Below, piece by piece: positions 54,028 through 64,000 of a DNA stretch of 64,000 bases; position 1 is the stretch's first letter, and the number at the start of each line of letters is the position of its first letter. The stretch comes from Toxoplasma gondii ME49 (Eukaryota; Apicomplexa; Conoidasida; Eucoccidiorida; Sarcocystidae): NCBI RefSeq assembly GCF_000006565.2, contig NC_031475.1, positions 3,249,189 to 3,313,188 of the forward strand, read 5' to 3'. The position numbers and the translations under genes are program-made. The notes beneath the pieces are model-generated. The model was not told the DNA's origin. It ran no database searches and saw only the letters and a list, made by a program, of their open reading frames with translations.

Positions 54028-54513
54028 TCATCTCCTTTCTTTGACCTCTATCGAGTCGATCTCGTTTCCCAGCATCCGTGAGTTCGGAGGCACTCTCAGG
54101 CGGTTCATAAATCCCCTAGAGAGGTTGCTGTTCCGACGTGGGCCATGGTCACCACTCGTCGCTCCGACGTGATCTCCAAAAAACATTGTGCCGGTAGGGA
54201 TTTCGTCGTGTCCTATCATCCATGCTGGCGTGGAAGGGAAACCCGCAACGTTCGCCGGTCGTTGGCATGTGCCACGGCTGTCTGGTCGTTGGGGCTCAGT
54301 TCGTATAAATGATGGTTGCGTACACATCATATCTTCGCAACACTCTTCATCATGAGAACAAGGATGTCCAATGACCTTGCAGATGTAGCCTTGGATTGGC
54401 ATATTGTTCATTTCTGCTGGTCCCTGAAGCTGCCGTCGACCACCAGATTGCAGAATCTGCGTCAAGCCAAGCGAAGCCGTTCCTGCAGAGAACGCACGAC
54501 GCCTGCGGGACAT
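54028..54513 (-). CDS. Small cysteine-rich protein with knottin-like cysteine spacing
   Basis: An open frame of 161 codons runs from the ATG at 54513. Its middle has six cysteines spaced C-x6-C-x5-CC-x4-C-x18-C (starting YICKVIGHPCSHDEECCEDM). This is the inhibitor-cystine-knot or knottin framework. The remainder is Arg/Ser/Pro-rich with no domain I know. No signal peptide precedes it in this frame. However, a good acceptor (TTCTCTGCAG, ending at 54485) sits just inside the frame, so the real protein could begin with a signal-peptide exon further upstream that I did not locate. I do not assign a function: knottin spacing occurs in protease inhibitors, lectin-like and signalling domains, and six cysteines can also arise by chance. 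Confidence 0.45.
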   Translation of the reverse strand: MSRRRRAFSAGTASLGLTQILQSGGRRQLQGPAEMNNMPIQGYICKVIGHPCSHDEECCEDMMCTQPSFIRTEPQRPDSRGTCQRPANVAGFPSTPAWMIGHDEIPTGTMFFGDHVGATSGDHGPRRNSNLSRGFMNRLRVPPNSRMLGNEIDSIEVKERR

Positions 54514-54973
54514 TCAAAGAGACGTTGACTGTAGTGGAACCGCTCAACAAGTCAGGGAGGCCACGTGGCTTCGTGTAGTTCACTTTTAAATTCAAAACAA
54601 GGCAAAGCAAACGCACAGCCTCTTCAGCTAATGACGTCGAAACTCCTTGTCCTCCATATGGGGGGGAGTGAGACGCGACCCAACGGTAGGTGGCAAAGGT
54701 TTGTTCTTTAACTCTTTCAGAGGCTACTTAGCGAGCACAATTCTACAGCGCTAACGCCTACAAAGACAAAATCTGTCAGCAACTGTGTGAAATGCACGGT
54801 CCTTCAACGGAGAGGACCGTACGCTACCAGCTTTGGCGTGTGCCCGGGAAAAACAACGCAATTTCCGTGGCTTCCATTCAACAAAGCAAAAGTCTCACAG
54901 ACCTGCGTTTTCTCAGCACACGTTCCGTACTCTCTTATCCAAGCAAACGATCTCTATAATTGACGGAGAACTT

Positions 54974-57352
54974 TTAATTCGCAAGTCCCTGGGTGGAGAC
55001 GCTAGCGTGTCGAGTCGCCGGAACCGACTTTCGCTTCACATGACGTGAAGGGGCGTTCTTACTTTGAGCCGCGTCTTCTCCATTCGATTCCTTCTTTTTA
55101 TCATTGCTATCGGGCACCACCAGGGATGAATCTTCCGGGGCAACGTTGTTGGATGGCTTCGTACCCTTCGCATCTGGCAAACGGCCCCGTGCAGTGATCT
55201 GGATGAAGTGCTCTCGCATGAGAATGAGTTCCTGGTGCTGCTCCTCCAGCAAACGGCTCCTGGCGGCAAGCTCTTCTTGCTGTTGTCGTACCTGGTTGAT
55301 CAGCATGGCGAGATGGTCTTCTTGGTGCTTTTGTAGAGCACGCAGCTCCCTGTACTGAACTTTCTCTACGTGGATGTCATCCACCCTGTCTTCCTCCAGT
55401 GACGCTTTGACCTGCCGCTTCGGCTCTTCCGGCGCCAGCTCCGCAGACTCTTTCTCGTCGTCGTGAACAGTTTGACTATTCATTTCCTTTGACTCAGCAT
55501 TCTCTGTTGCTCTGATCTCGTTTGGTCGACCTGAATCACGGCTCCGGTGCGGTTTCTCTTGTTCACCTCGGTCACCATCGCTCGGCGGATTCAAACTAGT
55601 CGAAACCGGGACATGCGAAGAGTTGCTAAGTTCTTCCTCTGTATCAATTAGTATTACGGCTACGTCTGATAAGACCATGGTCTCCGATGGACCGTGTCTT
55701 GACTCGGTATCCAGTGTAGTTTCCCTGTCAGCACCGACTCCCTGCCGGGATGGTAGTATCTCCTCTGTTTTTTTGCCTCTCCCTCGTTCCCTAGAGACCG
55801 CCTCAGTTGAATTGTGCCAGAGCGAAGCTCGTGTGAGTCTATCAGATACTTCGAGAAGCATTTCATTGACTATTTCGCGGTGTCGTTGATCCGGTGGGTC
55901 CACCGGCGCTGCCAGTAGCTTCGGATTTTTGAGAAGTTGCGTTGTCGATTGCATGGTGTCTTGCTGGCCCAGTCGGTGAGTCAGTACAAGCAGCTCACTT
56001 GAGGACTGTGGTTGACGACGTGTAGTGCTTGACTGCCCTTGAGACCAAAACGAACCAGAGGCTTCTTTTGTCGAGCGGCTTTGTGGCTCCGTGGGTTCCA
56101 CTACCTGACCACTATTTTCCGTAGCATTTAATGCGTAATCTACTAGCGGCTGGAGAGTACCCGGTAGTGTAAATGGCTGTACGTTACTATGGGATATGGG
56201 GTGACCGACTTCTTTAGTTCCAGATGCAGTGCCGCTCATGGGCTGTGCCAAGGAGATCGTCAACCGTGGCACTGGAATAGGTCCTGTCAGCAAAAGCCGG
56301 GAATTCTGTTTTACTCGGGCAAAGCTGTCGGCCAACGGGAAGTCTTTAAGATGGCATGAATGTTTTGACGACGTTGTTGATGTCATTCGCTGCGAAATTA
56401 TTTGAGGCTGTGCTGCGCGCGGTTCCTGTTGAAGGCGATGAAGCTGCTTCAGTAGCTCCAGCTGCAGTGCGAGCAAGTCTTGTAGCCGCTGTCGGAGTAC
56501 CTGGTGTTCAGCCAAATGTTGTTGCCGGCTGTCGATTTCTTTGCCTAGGAGGAAGACTTCCGCAACCAACTTCTGCTGCTGTTCTTGTTCAGCTATCTGT
56601 TGCCGTTTACTCATGGCTTCAACTCTACCACCGCGTGGCTGGTTATGGACATGCTTCTTCCAGTCATACTGTTGATTATTGTTTGCGCCATTCTTGCCGC
56701 TTTCTCCAGGCTGTCCCCGAGGCGATTCCCAGTTTAGAAAAAACTGCGAAGAGTTCTGAATGAGTACTTGAGAGAGGTTGAGCTGTTGTGGCACTGCGGT
56801 GGCTCCTGGGCCGTTCAAAACGATGTGTTGAATCTGGTCGCGCGTTTGGGTGCTTGCTCCGTCAGCCGTAGGCCCCAGATGTGCGGTGTCTCCCGAAGAT
56901 GCAGCTATGTCAACACCGAACGTTTGCTTCTGGACCATCTGTAAGCCTCGGTGTCGGGATTCCCTCTTCTCCAAACTATGGTCGGTCGACTGGGTCGATG
57001 ACCTCTGCAGTTGAAGGGACGGAAATGAAATCTTTTCCTCTGGTGAAGTCACAAGATGAAGCACGCCTGTTGACCGGATTGCTTCATGCGGCGCATTTGA
57101 CGTAGCCGCCTTAAGTGCTGGTATAATAGCTTCACTTGGATCTGTTCGAGCGCCTGGTCGAGACAAGTTTGTTGAGCGCATCCCTGCATCGACCTGGGAA
57201 GCGATCATGGTCCGAATTGGGCCTGATTTTCCCAAAGCTGTTGAAAGAGCAAAACGATCAGCGGTGGATGCAGAAACTGGAGCCGCCATCAGCAATAGGG
57301 AGAAAGACAACAGCTTCACTGCCACCCTCGCTGAATCGTACCCACGTTCCAT
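54974..57352 (-). CDS. Secreted glutamine-rich coiled-coil protein, unrecognised
   Basis: A single open frame of 792 codons starts from the ATG at 57352. A further in-frame ATG at 57460 adds 36 residues, but the second start gives a much better signal peptide (KLLSFSLLLMAAPVSAS after a basic lead). The centre is Gln/Leu-rich and strongly coiled-coil-like: RQQIAEQEQQQKLVAEVFLL and LQDLLALQLELLKQLHRLQQ. A second coiled coil lies near the end (LINQVRQQQEELAARSRLLE, LILMREHFIQ). Between and around them are Ser/Thr/Pro-rich disordered stretches, and the tail is basic (RHVKRKSVPATRHA). This is the build of a dense-granule or other secreted structural protein, but no family is recognisable. A possible donor inside the last 30 codons (55060s) could change the C-terminus. 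Confidence 0.75.
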   Translation of the reverse strand: MERGYDSARVAVKLLSFSLLLMAAPVSASTADRFALSTALGKSGPIRTMIASQVDAGMRSTNLSRPGARTDPSEAIIPALKAATSNAPHEAIRSTGVLHLVTSPEEKISFPSLQLQRSSTQSTDHSLEKRESRHRGLQMVQKQTFGVDIAASSGDTAHLGPTADGASTQTRDQIQHIVLNGPGATAVPQQLNLSQVLIQNSSQFFLNWESPRGQPGESGKNGANNNQQYDWKKHVHNQPRGGRVEAMSKRQQIAEQEQQQKLVAEVFLLGKEIDSRQQHLAEHQVLRQRLQDLLALQLELLKQLHRLQQEPRAAQPQIISQRMTSTTSSKHSCHLKDFPLADSFARVKQNSRLLLTGPIPVPRLTISLAQPMSGTASGTKEVGHPISHSNVQPFTLPGTLQPLVDYALNATENSGQVVEPTEPQSRSTKEASGSFWSQGQSSTTRRQPQSSSELLVLTHRLGQQDTMQSTTQLLKNPKLLAAPVDPPDQRHREIVNEMLLEVSDRLTRASLWHNSTEAVSRERGRGKKTEEILPSRQGVGADRETTLDTESRHGPSETMVLSDVAVILIDTEEELSNSSHVPVSTSLNPPSDGDRGEQEKPHRSRDSGRPNEIRATENAESKEMNSQTVHDDEKESAELAPEEPKRQVKASLEEDRVDDIHVEKVQYRELRALQKHQEDHLAMLINQVRQQQEELAARSRLLEEQHQELILMREHFIQITARGRLPDAKGTKPSNNVAPEDSSLVVPDSNDKKKESNGEDAAQSKNAPSRHVKRKSVPATRHASVSTQGLAN

Positions 57353-58794
57353 TATGCTCAGGATTGAAACAGCGACAGGCCACCTTGGAACTAGGCATAA
57401 AGTACTCTCGTCAACACCTTTGGCGAATGAGATAGCGAAGACACCCTCGCTCGTGAGCATAAATTAATACAGTCAATCAGACATCTTTCTGGCCGTCCTG
57501 TAGTCTGTTCGGGCGCAACGGGGTTCCTTGGAGTCCACCACGGTAGTCGCCACTGCAACTTGAAACGGGTGGACAGCGAACAGACGCGTTGCCAAAATGT
57601 GTTACAGACTCGTTTTGCTTGGTGTCTTTCCGTCCTTCTTTGGAAACGTTTTCGTCTGACTTCACTGTAACGTGAGAGCGTCGCGGATGAGCATCACACC
57701 AAGAACAAATATTAGGACATCTCGAACTCGAACAACGTGCTAGATGCCCCGCTCTGAATTAGTACTGGAAACGAACAAAGAGTGCATGCCAGCCAAGCCC
57801 AATAGACAACAGCAAGGACCGAGTTGCAGCCAAATTCGGCTGGAACAGAAAGACAGTTTTCTCTGTTATGGCTATGGAAGACTCGTTTTCTCCCGCGCAG
57901 CAGCGTTCGAGCAAACGCGCCTCACTTCATGCCAGTCTCGTGCTTTCTCCTACCGACCGACGATGTTTGTAGGGATTCCCGTCAAGTACGATACAATTTT
58001 GTTTTTCATTTATCTTTATCAATCATCGTCGGGGGGTTACAGAGTTGCATTTTTAAAATTTCGGTCTGAATGAGCCTGTCTCGAGCACTCCTGTAGCTCC
58101 AGAAGGCACTCGGTCTACCTGGTAGTCTGAGACTCCAGATCCGTTCTTTTGTCTGGTGTCAGACTGCGGAGATAGATTTCCTCTGTTGGAACGATGATAA
58201 GATGCGTCACTGAGATAAATCAGACTATCGCAAAGTGAGTGTGAGTGCTCGCGGGACTACCCGAACCCATCGACAATTTCAACTTCTGCGACTGCAGTCA
58301 TTCGTCGGCGCCGGAATGAGACCACTACGGTGAGTTGAAGAAAATGTGACGATAACGCCGGCAGCGTGTGAGCGAATCACCACGGAATCATTGTTCACTT
58401 CCCCGCGGTTGCCGGTGCAGACAAATTTCCCCCTTGAACGCCAAGCGCAACATCTTAGTCCTCAGCAATAAGCATAAGTAATGCGACGTCCTTATAACAA
58501 ATGGAATTCGTGTTTTGTTTGGATGGGCCGCTATCGGATAGTACTCCAGCAACAAACCAGTCGACGGACACACGTTAACTCGATCGTTCGTTTTCGGGTA
58601 CAACGCGACCACCTTTCTCGAAAACGACCTTCCTCTCAACAATCCTTGTATTACCGCTTCACACACGCTTGCTCAATTCTCGACGTCGTTGAATGAACTC
58701 ACTGGGGCCATCAATCTTGATTTGTCAAGGTACAACACTAATGCGAAGAGCCCCCGCATGGGCTGCCAGCTTTCACACACGCATAATTGACACG
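57353..58794. other. Intergenic between coiled-coil and RRM genes
   Basis: This 1.4 kb should hold the coiled-coil gene promoter and the 3' UTR of the RRM gene. No additional open frame is convincing, and no repeat is seen. Confidence 0.45.
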
Positions 58795-60678
58795 TCACGG
58801 TGCGCTGATGTTACCGCAGCTAGTTCCAGCTTGAGTTGCGGAAGAAGACGGGCCGAATGGGAAGGCAGGTAGCACATATTCCTTTTTGACCTTCGGCTTT
58901 AGTGGAGGCCCCAGTGCCTCAGCAAGGAAAAGACGTTTCGCACCAATGCGGACGCCATTGAACTCTAGAAGGCACCGCGTCGCATCAAGAGTCGTCTCAA
59001 ACATGATGAGTCCACTTCCCCGGTGTGTGCCATCTAAAAAAGACAAACATGGCGCAAGGTTTAAGGCTCGGAACGTCCGGATACAGTTAGGGTACCTCCC
59101 ATGTCACTTTCACTGCAGCCTAGATACTGTACGCCGTGTCATCCTCACGCCCTCCCCCTGTCTCAAACCATCAAGGCCGCAGACAACGCGCCACCTGGAG
59201 TCCAAACTCACAGCAGGGACGAAGAACGAATAGGCTTTTAAGCCTGTGGACATAGCTTTGGGGCGACAAGATAGTAGGCCGGCTCAACAACGCGGGCTAG
59301 TTTTAGGCGCCCGAGATCGAAACACGCGACACGGAGAAAATGGCCACATGCGTGCCATCTGCGTTTGTTCAGCCTACTTACCCGCATTCTTGTGCAGCTT
59401 CACCTTGGTTTTCCGAAAGAAAAAATCGAAGAAGTCTTCCAGATCCGAGTTCATTAGGCGGTCATCTACTCCACTGACGAAGAGCTTGTGACTTCCAAGC
59501 GGTCGGAGCATGCGACGCTTACGAAGTAGTAGTTGCAGTTCCTCGCACGCTTTCTTCACATCACTGAAGGTAGCCCATCCATCACCTCCGCTCTTCTTTC
59601 CTGTGTCCTGTAGCCCCGGCAAAAATGAGGCTGACTCACTGACATCGGATACTCCTCCATTTCCCCTTCTCTGTGGGCTGTCTCTGTCTCCGTCATTACC
59701 TTCCACTTCGGTCCACACAGCGTCATCGGCTTCTCCCGCTGCCGGTACCAGAGCAGATTGGGAGTCGAGAAAGGCCCGCAGAAGAGCGATTCGTGCCTCG
59801 TCGCGGAGGTCGTCCTCTGCATTCAACCGCCGATTTTCTTCCTTTCTGGCTTCATTAACACCTTGATAGGGCTTCTTGATAGCCGCATTACGCTGGCTAT
59901 GCGGGCATGTGTCTACGTGCGGCCGAATCTTCATTCGGTAGTAGTCGCGCACATCCTTTTGGCGGTGGAGGAGGTAGCGCTCACGAGCCAGTTCATGCAC
60001 ATGGGAACGCCCGCTGTTCCTCCTGAGATGCTTCACTCTTCTCACGGGATTGATGTGGAGGAACTTGTTGCGGTACACGTGAAGTGCGGAGGAAGAGGTA
60101 CTACCTGATACGGACGGATGCAACGGGGCTGGGATAAGCAGAGAGAGACGATGGACGACCGAGGAAGACGGGATGAATGCACAGAGGAAAGAGAGCTCAG
60201 GTTTGCTGCATTCACGATGAATCTGACTGCGTGGAAGTATTGATTCAGCAAGTGCAGAAGATGATCCTGGTATTTTCCAGAGGTGACGACGCCAGGAAAA
60301 GATATCACCAAGAAAAGCAGCAGCCGAGGAGACAGGTGACACCGGGATGAGACGGAGAGGTGGTGGCACTGCGAAGACAACTCCTAAGTGTCTTCTATTG
60401 TCCGTGGCATCCCATTCTGGAGGTGTGCATTCCCTGATGTCAGAAGAAACTGCGTGTCTGCTGCGGGAGACACTGAGTGCCGAAGTAGGACGTTGGTCGG
60501 TTGTCCGCGACACGTGGCAGAACTGCTCCGATCCTTTTAACCACTGAGTCTCGGAGGGAAAGCCTACTGCCAAGTGCTTCTGGATTGAGTCCCACTGACG
60601 TGACGCAATGAACCAAGATGCATCACCAGGCTGTGCCGCAGCGGCAAGCGCTAAGAGGACAAAGAGTTGACTGCTCAT
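58795..60678 (-). CDS. RNA-recognition-motif protein with a signal peptide (2 exons)
   Basis: Exons 60678-59382 and 59033-58795 join in phase 1 (rebuilding KLHKNADGTHRGSG) and encode 511 residues. The ATG at 60678 gives a clean signal peptide (MSSQLFVLLALAAAAQPGDA). An upstream in-frame ATG at 60879 would place 67 basic residues before it. The middle is Arg/His-rich and basic (RRVKHLRRNSGRSHVHELAR), followed by acidic linkers. A single RRM ends the protein. RNP2 is KLFVSGVD, the loop ends KVKLHKNA, RNP1 is RGSGLIMFE, and the tail is GVRIGAKRLFLAEA. The tail after the domain is short and Pro/Lys-rich. An RNA-binding domain behind a secretory signal suggests targeting to the apicoplast, or export. 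Nuclear or cytosolic use would require the signal to be cryptic. Confidence 0.85.
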
Positions 60679-63600
60679 GGAACGGACAGGCAGGCGCGAA
60701 AATCGCCAGTTCCAGTTGCCGATTACAGTAGTCCTGTTTCGCAGTGCTCGCCATGTCCTCCCTCTGGATGAAGAATGACAGCATTTCAAATTTCTTTTTG
60801 CTGTCTGTTTCTTTGCCCGTCTGTATCCATTCTCGCGATGGCCTTCAGGGCGGTTCAGTGGGGCATACCGACCTGGCATGTCTGGGTTGCAACTTTCCTC
60901 TCGGAGTACCAGTTATGCCAGTGATGCTGGTAGTTTTGCAAATAACGTCACCATTCTTCTGGCGTGCACTGGTTGAATAAATGGAAGAAAACACGGCTTA
61001 AATGAAGACAAACACCGGACATCAATTCCGGGACGGAGAGCGCGGCCGTGCGTCGGTCCTGACGCGTTCAGACGAATGCTTCCCCATCATGTTAAAAATG
61101 TTTCGTCTGTAACAGGTGTCACGACACAGACACGGATTCTTGCTTGGTCACAGTGTTCTTTCTTTCTGTCTTTCGTCGTTGAATGCTGGAGACACTGCCG
61201 TGGAATCTTGCAGCATGCCACGCGGGGTTCTGCCGGATGTCGCCGATACCGCATCTGTCGCTTGGGAGGGAAGGACTGAGCAGCAGAAGTTTCTGTGCCA
61301 CGTACGTCACATTCCTTGCACACATTCTTTTGGAATCAGACAACAGAGACAACTTTCCCTCAAAGCAAAATCACTCTCATTGGGTTTGCATCGCCGATGC
61401 ACTTTTTCGATACAAGTATCGTAAACTGGCGAGCAGCTTCTTTGCGCAGCGAAGTTCAGAGTGTGCGAGGCAGCCCCGATACAAATAGGTCACTCGTGGA
61501 GTCGTTTGCAGGAATATTTGTAAATCTGACACATTTCGTGCCCATAACTTGATTAACTCACCAACCAAAAACTATTAACGGCCTTGTGCAAGTGGATTTC
61601 GGTGTAATACGTTGCTATTCCCACAGACAGCAAGGGGAGGCAACACCTGCCAGTGTTTTGCGTCTTTGCTGGGGACCGGCCCGACGGGGAGAAATCGCAC
61701 TAATCACCAAGAAATCGTGGCTTCACGCCATTGGTTCAAAATGAATCCCAGGCACATCTGATATTTATCGATGAACATATCTTGATGGTGTGGTTGTACG
61801 TACCATGTCGGATTTACTCTCCACGTTGCGGTAATTCATAGCTGGTGTTCATTCTGGTTGCGCGGCAGACAGCACTCCACTTCTGTTCAACGGACTCTAT
61901 ATATCTTCCGAACTGGCGTACCAAGCAGAAGTACCCTATTGAAACGGGGATCATCTGCGCAATTGGTTATGGTTACAGGAAGATGTGGGCCCTACTCACT
62001 GGATCCAGACAGCCTGCGTGGCCTAACAGTCATGCTTCGTAACCGCAACTGACGCCCAAAAAATCATTGGGGGTGTCGCTTGTAGCCAGTGAAGTACTAA
62101 GCAATCGAGGGTATCTGCTCACGTGTTTTTTAGTTTTTTGTGCGGCAAACTACCTCAAACGCAAGACAGCTCCCCCAGACAACATAGATGGTTTCTCAGA
62201 GGCCGGCGTCAGCTCAGCGTCAACGCGGGAAATTTTGTAAGCATCCCTAAGTGCGTCACACAGGAACCTTTTCTGCGCCACATCATGGTATTTTACTGTG
62301 AATTAACGGCTAACGCCTTCAGTTTTTTCTCTTCAAGATGTGAAAGTCTGCTTCATGCTGTAGTTGAGAGATATTTTCTCCTGGGAGGACTTCGAACGGC
62401 GTAGGGAGGAAGCCATTCAGTGGGGAAGAACCACAGTAACACTTCACAAAAAAGTAGTCTTTTTGGTTGTTGAGTCGACCATATTTCACTTCGTGTGCTA
62501 CCAGTGTTACGAGATGTTGACACGCCACCGACATGCTTCGCACATGATGTTAGCTTCTCAACGCTAACAGCAGAGAGTAACACGCTGCACTGAGGGATCT
62601 ATGCGTAAACACGCTTGAGTGCATGACACTCAATGACAACATAGCACCCTTATTGCTCATTCACTTTACCGGGCAAAATACGTTTACAAACGGTTGACAA
62701 CTGTTGAAAGCACGCCGTCTTGACAGCAGGAGCTCAATTCTAAGTTTTGTTTGGTTTCGCAAGACTCACCTCACAAGCATTCAGTGGTTAGTGAGGGCAC
62801 TCAAGATAAATTTCACCTCGACTTCTCATCGACGCCGGCACCGTTGTTCGGAATTCTTTTACATTCTGATCACACTAGCAGTTCATGAGGGAAGGTAACT
62901 TCTGTTTCCGTGAAATCAGTAATACACGACAGAAAAAACCCCAAGTGATGTGACTTGAGGTAATAGTATCAAGGCCACACGGTGTTGAGTGAGATCAGGT
63001 GTCTTTTGTATTTCAACCGAGACGTGCATCAGCAACTGACATAGGATCTTTAAGTGAAGCAAATGGTGCAGTCGAACTAGATTGCTACGTGGAATTCACG
63101 GGAGAGTCCTTTAAGGGGAAGCGGTAATACGCTAGTATTGTGTTGCGTGCACACAGATGCAGGAACGCTGGCAACGTACCCAAGACCAAGCGAAAGGGAA
63201 ACAATCCTCGAACGCGAAACTAAGAGAAGTGGGTCACTAGCGTGATCACAACACAGAGAATCCCCGTTGCAGAGACGCAAAGGCCCTTGTGCAAACTGCT
63301 GCGAGTCGATACGCCTAGGGGGGCGTTGTCGAGGTCCACAGCTCTAAGTTCATGTAGGAGCCGGAAGAAACCCACACCACAACGAGGCATTTTCCATCGA
63401 GTTCGCCGACCTCGGGAGCAGTTGAATACGGTGCTGTCTCATGGTTATGACGAATCTGCGCCTTTTCCAGACGTTTTTGTCAGACGTACGCACTGGGGCG
63501 AGCAGAAGGCTCATCGGCCACCAGTCCGGAACAGACCGTAAATCTGCCACGGAAGCTGCCTCACATTCCCAACCCACTCTGACCATCTCTCATCAGCAGG

Positions 63601-64000
63601 ATCTACACACTGTATTTGTCATACCCAAAGAAAACTAAACGCCGTCACTGATAGTGCCGGTTCACGTCCGTTCTTAACCACTGGTACAATTGAGGGCCAA
63701 CCGCCGCTGGGACGTCTTACTGCACTCGGGAGACACATGCCTGGCTAGATTATGCTGGAATTCGCTCTTCTAGTGATACTCGGTAGTTCAAGAAACCATT
63801 GAGTTGCAAACAACAGTGTCATGAATGCAAGGATATTTCGTTTCTGTGAAATGCAGGAGTGCTGTAGCCAGCGTGTAATTTAGCCCTCATTTATCCTCGC
63901 GGGCTCTTGTCTTGCTCGGGACTGCATGCGCCTTCGCCGCGCCACCTGGCTCAGCTACATATTTACTATTTTGTCGACTGTAGAGCATTCTCGCGTTCAG
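60679..64000. other. Right-hand end: RRM gene upstream region, no gene recognised
   Basis: This 3.3 kb includes the RRM gene promoter. All open frames are under about 105 codons, overlap in several phases and show no family motif, signal peptide with donor, or repeat structure. The base composition is more AT-rich than in the gene-dense left half. A gene starting beyond the right edge could have its promoter or 3' UTR here. Confidence 0.45.

Noticed and set aside
1..64000. CRISPR arrays, prophage, transposase or operon-like systems
   Set aside because: None is present. Gene structure, introns and families are those of a eukaryotic nuclear chromosome.

Overview
The window is nuclear DNA from a tissue-cyst-forming coccidian (Apicomplexa, Sarcocystidae), most likely Toxoplasma gondii or a close relative such as Hammondia or Neospora. 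The signs are GT-AG introns with long pyrimidine tracts, genes of balanced GC, scattered TGCATGC motifs, (TA)n microsatellites, organelle-targeting N-termini, and an acidic rhoptry-type protein lying between ferrochelatase and 5-aminolevulinate synthase. From memory, that order matches the ROP6 neighbourhood of T. gondii chromosome VIIb. The species cannot be fixed from the sequence alone.

Layout, left to right. A truncated major-facilitator transporter runs off the left edge (1-2431, minus). ALAS, the first enzyme of heme synthesis, has 8 exons (4821-10684, minus). A TATA-binding protein has 3 exons (13001-15760, plus). A very large proline-rich secretory or membrane protein follows (18218-23518, minus), then a lone signal-peptide-like exon (24191-24275, minus). 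The ROP6-like rhoptry protein has 3 exons (25959-28408, minus). Ferrochelatase, the last enzyme of heme synthesis, has 7 exons (31188-37243, minus). Next come an adenylate kinase with a predicted signal sequence (39428-41962, plus), a bacterial-type translation initiation factor IF-3 (44531-47416, minus) and a plastid-type FKBP isomerase (48751-53079, plus). The right end holds a small cysteine-rich protein with knottin spacing (54028-54513, minus), a secreted glutamine-rich coiled-coil protein (54974-57352, minus) and an RRM protein with a signal peptide (58795-60678, minus). I recognise no gene from 60679 to 64000.

Exon boundaries were worked out by hand. GT-AG sites were required to keep phase and to restore the family motifs across each junction. 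ALAS, FECH, TBP, ROP6, adenylate kinase and the RRM gene close perfectly in phase. The last part of the FKBP and IF-3 genes is less certain.

Functionally this is a normal eukaryotic chromosome arm, not an operon or a mobile island. Even so, many genes serve the mitochondrion or apicoplast: both mitochondrial ends of heme synthesis, an organellar initiation factor, a plastid-like isomerase, and secretory-entry adenylate kinase and RRM proteins. Three pairs lie head to head (ALAS/TBP, FECH/adenylate kinase, IF-3/FKBP) and probably share promoter regions. The most unusual recurring signal is a short dispersed palindrome, GGTGTAYRTACACC. It occurs in intergenic DNA, at an intron 3' end, and in frame inside lineage-specific loops of conserved proteins.
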